Source: an uncultured Alistipes sp.
GTDB lineage: Bacteria > Bacteroidota > Bacteroidia > Bacteroidales > Rikenellaceae
DNA: 64,000 nucleotides
NCBI GenBank assembly: GCA_900541585.1
Contig: UQKD01000010.1
Location: forward strand, 1-64,000
Direction of reading: 5' to 3'
In this document: positions 58,701-64,000 of the stretch, one piece after another
Layout: each line of letters starts with the position of its first letter
Position numbering within the stretch: the stretch's first letter is position 1
The notes under the pieces: generated by a model
What the model saw: the letters and a program-made list of their open reading frames with translations, nothing else
What the model was told of the DNA's origin: nothing
Databases searched by the model: none
Position numbers and translations under genes: made by a program

Positions 58701-59798
58701 TACATTGCCTTCACGGTCACCAACACCGGGGCGGAAATCCCCGACGACAAGAAGGAGGCCATCTTCGAATCGTTCAACCACCTCTCCGACCGCCGTCCCC
58801 AATTCGAGAGCAGCAGCGGGCTGGGGCTGGCCATCGTCAAGGAACTGGTCGGCAACCTCAACGGAAGCATCACCCTCCGTTCGGGCAACTCGAAAGTCGC
58901 GTTCACGGTGGTCCTGCCCTTCACCCTCAATGCCGAAAAGACCGACAGCGCCGCCGAATCGTACGAATACACGGTCTCCGAGATCGACAACCTGCTGACC
59001 GAATCCGACGTCATGGCCCCCAACGACCGGCACGACCGCAAGGCGTGCAACATCGTGGTCATCGAGGACGACCCCAACCTGCGGAGCTACCTTGAACAGC
59101 GGCTGTCGAAGCACTACAACGTATACACCGCGGCAAACGGCAGCGAAGGCATCGCCAAGGCAGAGAGAATCTGCCCCCAGATCGTCATCACCGACCTGAT
59201 GATGCCCGAGGCCGACGGCTTCGAGGTATGCCGCTCACTGCGCTCGAACATCAAGACCAGCCATATCCCGGTGATCATGCTTTCGGCCCTGGGCAAAAAC
59301 ACCGAAAACAAGATCAAGGCGCTGGAATGCGGCGCCAACGTGTTCATCGACAAGCCCTTCGACATGGATTTCCTGCTCAAACAGGTTGCCAATCTCATCC
59401 GGAACCAGCAGGAACTCAAGGAGCGTTACAGCAAGAAATACATCGCCGAACCGTCGAAGATCACCATTTCGTCGATGGACGAGGAGCTGCTGAAAAAGGC
59501 GATGAACTATATCGAACGGAACATGGACAACAGCGACTACAACGTGGATTCGTTCGTGTCGGACATGTCGATCGGGCGCACGCTCCTCTACCAGAAGATC
59601 AACGACATCACGGGCATGTCGATCAAGGAGTTCATCATGGACATCCGGCTGAAACGGTCGGCCCAGCTGCTCCGGGAGTCGGACCTGACCATCTCCGAAA
59701 TCTCGGTCCTGACGGGATTCGCCAATCCCAAATATTTCAGCATCTGCTTCAAACGGCATTTCGAACTGACCCCATCCGAATTTAAGAAGAAATCCTGA
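55707..59798 (+). CDS. Hybrid two-component system regulator (HTCS) of PUL 2
   Basis: 1363 residues. A signal peptide is followed by a periplasmic two-propeller sensor (about 30-700) with many WxG repeat motifs (VWLIRNNGIESF, VWVGTYGGKLAYM, LWIGTEGGG, IWFGTRGGGVNLL), then a Y_Y_Y domain (about 700-790) and one membrane helix (about 790-812). The HisKA domain has FFTNISHDLKTPLTLV (His near 845), and the ATPase domain has SSGLGLAIVKEL. A receiver (about 1113-1230) has VITDLMMPEADG, and an AraC-type helix-turn-helix ends the protein (about 1260-1363). HTCS proteins sense glycan fragments and switch on the adjacent susCD. A G9 tract lies in the propeller coding sequence. Confidence 0.95.
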   Translation: MTRHKTHTKFPFAALFFTAMLISPALHALNIPDYRFHAMPETSYYGGIHSIAKDSVGRMWFSGYDALFMYNGTSFVRMTDLVTSLSPSSYWSYGQVITDKRKGLYVGTNHGLLRFDYRKLDFEFVLEGNIGSVTANDDGTVWLIRNNGIESFSPGRQPAVTRYPMPPEMSAPGRTLTLVCTKEYVYAASGGDLYRLNRETGQYAPFTSVGGDNCVIRDVVEYNGSVYVLTLMDGLYECDGNGRIGRYFRLPLEYEKSAGAKELYLDSQGIIWVATQSGLLLLDPLTASTQLLRFDLHYPYSLPNNSVWSIFPDPDGGVWVGTYGGKLAYMTFADNGVDYFKATPGGLNHPIVSCFEEDTEGNLWIGTEGGGINCWDRRNGRFVYYTQESRCGLTSNMIKKLWHDEHNRLLVSAFNGGMRVFDERQGRFSDLHMNHPVSGQPLSVYDFAKEGDRGVWLTDPDAELMYKDARTGRVEAVRLTDEQGNTVRIHIETLFHDERGDLWLVGHDGAYVVDPDTRRILKRHYIGEAPYSVNNLCSYCVTSDSDIWFGTRGGGVNLLRRNGSYVNFRDRNGEGLAGKTVFGILEDTPSKDVWFSTNDGLYYYDHADGTIRKSQIDIPNRCGAYYVRACYKTSKGEMLFGGTDGFILFTPGKIKYNGQKPKVYFTDLLINSRPAVPGAKNSPLEKAISTLSYRGGEGDVIELSHRQSNFEIRFSANSYLNAGKNQYAYRLLGHSERWSLLPQGQKAVQFFNLPAGNYVFEVKAANNDGLWGDEVSALGFRVHPSPFFSRWAYLVYAALLSAVAYFIWRYFTNKKIFEQRLELERIKEQNMKQLTQARINFFTNISHDLKTPLTLVVDPLKQLKEHLPADAPGNAYVHLIEKNVGRIQRMISQLLQFREIESQKITLNRQPGDLIRFIDSIFSLFEFYANKKGIETGFNSQYESFYTKFDHDVIEKIFTNLFSNAIKYTSENGYVGVRIYPARQDQRPESARPAAGTEYIAFTVTNTGAEIPDDKKEAIFESFNHLSDRRPQFESSSGLGLAIVKELVGNLNGSITLRSGNSKVAFTVVLPFTLNAEKTDSAAESYEYTVSEIDNLLTESDVMAPNDRHDRKACNIVVIEDDPNLRSYLEQRLSKHYNVYTAANGSEGIAKAERICPQIVITDLMMPEADGFEVCRSLRSNIKTSHIPVIMLSALGKNTENKIKALECGANVFIDKPFDMDFLLKQVANLIRNQQELKERYSKKYIAEPSKITISSMDEELLKKAMNYIERNMDNSDYNVDSFVSDMSIGRTLLYQKINDITGMSIKEFIMDIRLKRSAQLLRESDLTISEISVLTGFANPKYFSICFKRHFELTPSEFKKKS
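56810..56818. repeat. G9 tract inside the HTCS gene
   Basis: Nine consecutive G encode part of GTEGGGINC at about residue 368. A change of one base would truncate the regulator before its membrane helix. Other Gly codons in this gene use mixed third bases, so the run is not forced by the protein sequence. Confidence 0.8.
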
Positions 59799-60262
59799 CG
59801 CGTACCGCACGAACGGAACCGGCCGGACCGAACCGACCATGAATATATCGTGCCTTCGTATCCGCCGGACCAGCTTCCGCATCTGTCCGCAGGAACCTTC
59901 CCGCCGTCGCCCCGCGCGACCGGCAGGGAGGTTTCATTTTGTCCGGACGAGCCTCCTTGCAGGCTTGCGCAGCACCCGCAGCGCCCGGATATGATCCTTT
60001 TTTTACCCCTCCGTACGAAATGGAACCATTTCCGAATAAACGACGCCCATCCGGTCGCCCTGTTTTATTGACCTTTGCGATACGGGGTTCAAAGTCCCCG
60101 GCATCCGCTTTTCCTTTGAAATACATAAAAATTTTAAAAATTAAAACCTGAAACCTATGAAAAGATGACCGGAAAACCACATCAAGCGACGAAGTATCTC
60201 TCGTCCGTCCAGACAATCCCTTTATAACGGAGATACAAGCACTAACCAAAAAGAAACCTTTT
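59799..60262. other. Control and leader region of PUL 2
   Basis: No gene is seen in 464 nt. The first part has imperfect GC-rich inverted repeats. No exact TTTG/TAnnTTTG pair was found; TTCCTTTG (60108-60115) and GACCTTTG (about 60070-60077) are degenerate -7 candidates, which would fit a promoter needing activation by the HTCS. Confidence 0.5.
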
Positions 60263-63200
60263 ATGATAATGAGCATGTACAAAAAGCTTATAGGCAGCCT
60301 GACGATTTCCCTCTTATTCCTGCTGTCTGCAACACCGTCGTTCGCCCAGCAGAACGACGTCAAAGTAACCGGCACAATTACCGACGGAAACGGCGCCCCG
60401 CTGGCCGGAGTCGTTGTCGTGGTAAAGGACGGCAAAAGCAACAACGGAGCCGTATCCAATACGCAAGGCGTCTATGAAATCAAAGTTCCCGCATCCGCGA
60501 CGCTTCTTTTCACCTGTCTGGGCTATGCCGACCAGGAAGTGAAACTCGGCGCATCGAACGTCGTAAACGTGACGATGACCGAGGACGCACAGTCCCTCGA
60601 CGAAGTGGTCGTCGTGGGTTACGGTACGCAGAAGAAGAAGGACCTCACGGGAGGTCTCGCCGTCGTCAGCAAACAGACGCTGGAGATGGTCTCGACCAAC
60701 AACCTGATGGACCGTCTGGTCGGCCAGGTCGCCGGTCTGAACATCACGACCGGCAACGAAGCGCCGGGCAGCAACCAGACCCTGCTGATCCGCGGCCAGA
60801 ACTCACTGACGGCCAGCAACGACCCGCTGATCATTCTCGACGGCATTCCCTACTCGGGCGGACTGGCCGACCTCGACCCGAACATCATCGAGAACATGTC
60901 GGTGCTGAAAGACGCGTCGGCCGTGGCCATCTACGGTTCGCGCGGCTCGAACGGCGTCATCCTGATCCAGACCAAGCGGGGCTCGCAGGGCGAATTCCAC
61001 GTCACCTATAAAACGAAGCTCGCCATCGCCGAGCCGATGCAGCGCATCGAAACCATGGGTCCCAACGAGTTCATCCGCCTCAAACAGGACATGGGCCGGC
61101 TCAAGAACAATTACAGCGGCGAGCAGCTCGATCCGCTGGTAGGTTCGATCATCAGGCCAGCGAGAAGGTAAACTACGCCAAGGGCATCACCAACGACTGG
61201 CAAGACTACGTTTTCCGCACGGTCTTCACGATGGACCACCAGCTGAGCTTCCAGGGCGGCAACGAGAAGACCACCTATATGGCCTCGGTTTCCTACCTGG
61301 ACAACCCCGGCGTGGTTTACAACTCGAATTACCAGCGTACGAACGTCTACGCCAGCATCAACCAAAAAATGAACGACTGGCTGTCCGTAGGCCTCACCAC
61401 GCAGTTCGTGAACCGCGAGAGCGGCGGTGCGACGCCGAACCTCGAACATGCCATCAAGCAAAGCCCCTACGGCATCTACAAGGATGAAACCGGCGCCTAC
61501 TACGAGGAGCCGATGGACTACTCGAACCTGCCCAACCCGATGAAGGATGTCAACGCCGACCAGAAACGCACGGGCCGCAACTTCATGGCCAACGGTTTCC
61601 TCGATCTCAAACTTCCGGTCAAAGGTCTCTCTTTCCGGTCGCAGTTCGGCTACAACTACCGCAGCCAGATGAACGGAACCTACTACGGCCGCAACACCGT
61701 GACAGGTAAAAAGGTCGACGGCCGCGCCGAGCTGGCCAACAACCACACGACGGACTGGACGTGGGAGAACGTGCTGAAGTTCGACCGCGATTTCGGCAAG
61801 CACCACATCGACTTCACGGGTCTCTTCTCCATGCAGGAGGCCCAGTACACGGCCGCTTCGCAAAGCGGCGAAGGCTTCGTGAACGACGATTCGAGTTTCT
61901 ACCGGATGGACGGAGCCGAGAACAAGATCGCCATCAGTTCGTCTTTCTGGAAAGAGAACTTCGTTTCGGGCATGTTCCGCGTGAATTACGGCTTCAACAG
62001 CAAATACCTCCTGACGGTCACCGGACGTGCCGACTCGTTCTCGGCATTCGCCGAAAACCACAAATGGGCCTTCTTCCCCTCGGCCGCCCTTGCCTGGCAC
62101 CTCGGCGAGGAGAGCTTCATCAAGGACAACGCCTCGTGGATCGACATGCTGAAGATCCGTCTCTCGTACGGCGCCAACGGAAACAACGCCATTTCGCGTT
62201 ACCAATCGCTCGACCGTCTCTACTCGACCAACGGCGTCAAGTATATCTGGGGCGACGGCAGCAGCGCCGCCAACTCGGCCTACCTGCCGAGCGACGGTAT
62301 CGGTAACCCCGACCTGCGTTGGGAGACCACCTATACGGCCAACGTCGGTATCGACTTCCAGTTCTTCAACGGCCGTCTGGGCGGTACGATCGACATGTAC
62401 CTCTCCAACACGCACGACCTGCTGATGTCGCGTACGGTTCCCATCATGAACGGTTACAGCAAGATTCTCTACAACGTCGGCCAGACCCGCAACAAGGGTA
62501 TCGAACTGACGCTCCATTCGCAGAACATCCGCAAGAAGGATTTCAGGTGGGAAACCGACTTCACCTTCTCGCTCAACCGCGACCAGATCGTCGCACTGCG
62601 CGGCGACGGCAACGACGACATCAACAACAAGTGGTTCATCGGCCAGCCGCTGTCGGTCTACTACGACTGGAACATGATCGGTATCTGGCAGGAAGGCGAC
62701 GAGTTCACGTTCACCGACAAGGACGGCAAGGAGGTGGCCCACCAGACCGGAGCCACGCCCGGAGCCGCCAAGCTGGAGGATGTCGACGGCAACGGCGTCA
62801 TCGATTCCCAAGACCGCAAGGTGATCGGCAGCAAACAGCCGAGATTCACGATGTCGATGGGCAACCGTTTCTCCTACAAGGACTTCTATTTCTCGTTCCT
62901 GTTCAACGGCGTCTTCGGCAAATGGATGACGGACAACGTGGCCAATATCTCCTCGTATACGTTCGGTTCGGGCAACTACATCCACGGCGTGAAATACTGG
63001 ACGCCGGAGACCCCCGACGCAGAGGTCGTTTCGCCGGGTTACCAGGCTTCCTTCAGCCACGGCTACTACAAGAAGCTCAACTACGTGCAGCTGCGCAACA
63101 TCACGCTGGGCTACCGCGTCAACCAGAAATTCGTCCGCCGGATCGGTTTGAGCGCCATCGACGTGAATGTCAGCGTGAACAACGTCTGCGCCTTCTCCAA

Positions 63201-63291
63201 CATGCGTCAGATGCTGAACTACGACAACACCTGGTTCGCATCGTTCCCGACCGCCCGTTCCTACGTGCTGGGATTAACCTTAACCTTCTAA
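60263..63291 (+). pseudogene. SusC/RagA family TonB-dependent transporter, frameshifted
   Basis: Two frames together make one SusC of about 1009 residues. The first (60263-61171) holds the signal peptide, VTGTITDGNGAPLAGVVVVV, the TonB-box-like region SLDEVVVVGYGTQKKKDLTG and the plug (IRGQNSLTASNDPLIILDG). It runs into a stop after SIIRPARR. The barrel continues in the other frame from about 61155 (ASEKVNYAKGITNDWQDYVFR) to the aromatic end LGLTLTF at 63291. The junction reads ATCATCAGGCCAGCGAG; one extra C after CAG would restore a single frame (SIISASEK). A one-base deletion is therefore likely, either real or an assembly error. Start codons at 60269 and 60275 are possible. Confidence 0.85.
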
Positions 63292-63305
63292 TCAAGACCT
63301 GACCA

Positions 63306-64000
63306 TGAAAACGATGAATTATATCAAGATCGGCATTGCAAGTTCGATCCTCTCGATAGCTGCGGGCTGTACCTCCTTTCTGGAAGAGGAGCTGAAAAGT
63401 TCGCTGGCTCCCGACAACACTTACACCAGTTCGCTGGGCTTCGAGGTGGGTTCCACAGGACTCTACGCCATCGCCCGCTCGGAATACAACACCTGGGGTG
63501 AAAACGGCGCTTTCATGCACAACGGTGCCTGCGCCTACGAAGTGCTCCAGATTTCGACCGACCTCTGCCGCATGGGAACCGTCCGCGACGGTTCGCTGGT
63601 TCCGTTCGCCGAGATGACGCTCAACCCGTCGACGCTTTTCGTCGGCTCGTACTGGAACTGGGCCTTCAACCTGATCGGCTCGGCCAACGAACTGCTGATC
63701 TATTCCGAAAAGAACGACAACTGGGACTATCCCACCGACAAACAGCTTTACCAGGCCGAAGCCCGTTTCTTCCGGGCTTACGCCTACCGTACGCTGGTCT
63801 ACCTCTACGGCGACGTGCCCTGGGTCGAGACCATCCAGAAGCCTTTCCTGCTCTCGTTCTCGCGCGATCCCAAGATCGAAGTGCTGGGAAACATCATCAA
63901 AGACCTGGAATTTGCCAAGACGTACCTTCCCGACAATCCCGACAATGTGAAGGAGGGTAAGCTCACGACGTGGGCCGCACGCCACCTGCTGAGCGAAATG
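63306..64000 (+). CDS. SusD/RagB family lipoprotein, cut by the window edge
   Basis: At least 231 residues, open to the right edge. A lipoprotein signal (MKTMNYIKIGIASSILSIAAGC) puts the lipid Cys at 22, followed by TSFLEEELKSSLAPDNTYT. The SusD core shows NELLIYSEKND, QAEARFFRAYAYRTLVYLYGDVPWV and IIKDLEFAKTYLPDN, as expected for the N-terminal TPR-like half. It lies 14 nt after the frameshifted susC and is its partner. Confidence 0.9.

Noticed and set aside
1..64000. CRISPR arrays, insertion sequences, tRNA or rRNA genes
   Set aside because: None recognised by eye on either strand: no regularly spaced direct repeats, no transposase motif and no cloverleaf or rRNA sequence. A tRNA/Rfam scan would settle the RNA part.

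Overview
The window looks like a chromosome segment of a GC-rich gut Bacteroidales, most likely Alistipes (Rikenellaceae). The evidence is: SusC/SusD polysaccharide-utilisation loci (PULs), a hybrid two-component sensor (HTCS), DUF4988 and BACON lipoproteins, a typical Bacteroidetes cell-wall/division gene order, and many promoters of the Bacteroidetes type (TTTG, about 20 nt, TAnnTTTG) without Shine-Dalgarno sequences. The genus is an inference from gene style; no rRNA or tRNA gene was seen.

Layout. 1-564: no convincing gene; a perfect hairpin, a G9 tract and DnaA-box-like sites. 565-2174: a short MqnA-like protein and a CorA transporter. 2274-20822, leftward: a nine-gene PUL (GH20-CE15 fusion, DUF4988-GH16, GH16, DUF5017-type lipoprotein, SusD, SusC, two DUF4988/beta-helix lipoproteins, GH3), controlled from the right by a divergent LacI-type regulator at 21481. 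GH16 plus GH3 suggests a beta-glucan-like substrate. 22663-24334: Lrp-type regulator and Kbl. 24560-26942: galE, rplY, pth. 27046-27152: a structured small RNA, possibly 6S-like. 27289-37942, leftward: rsmH-ftsL-ftsI-murE-mraY-murD-ftsW, followed by a TlpA-like lipoprotein and an Hsp15-like protein. 38036-39901: two acyltransferases resembling the glycine-lipid pair GlsA/GlsB. 40019-41530: a lipoprotein with a BACON-like domain fused to a GT80-type sialyltransferase domain. 41654-46013, leftward: a small Pro/Glu/Lys-rich secreted protein, an NtrC-type sigma-54 activator and a hybrid histidine kinase with Hpt. 46117-48946: a small membrane protein, then GlpT-like transporter and glycerophosphodiesterase. 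49523-51852: NatA/NatB-like ABC exporter. 52032-55407: Pgk and an M13 peptidase. 55707-64000: an HTCS regulator, a frameshifted SusC and a SusD cut by the window edge (second PUL).

The most interesting points are the BACON-GT80 lipoprotein with all expected catalytic residues and spacings; a self-contained sigma-54 circuit in which TGTGGAA repeats lie upstream of a -24/-12-like promoter of the small secreted protein, next to the sigma-54 activator gene; the GH20-CE15 fusion; an MqnA-like protein lacking its central domain; paired operator-like sites around the first PUL's control region; and a frameshifted SusC next to an HTCS gene carrying a G9 tract.

All functions are assigned by reading motifs and from memory of the families; no database search was run.
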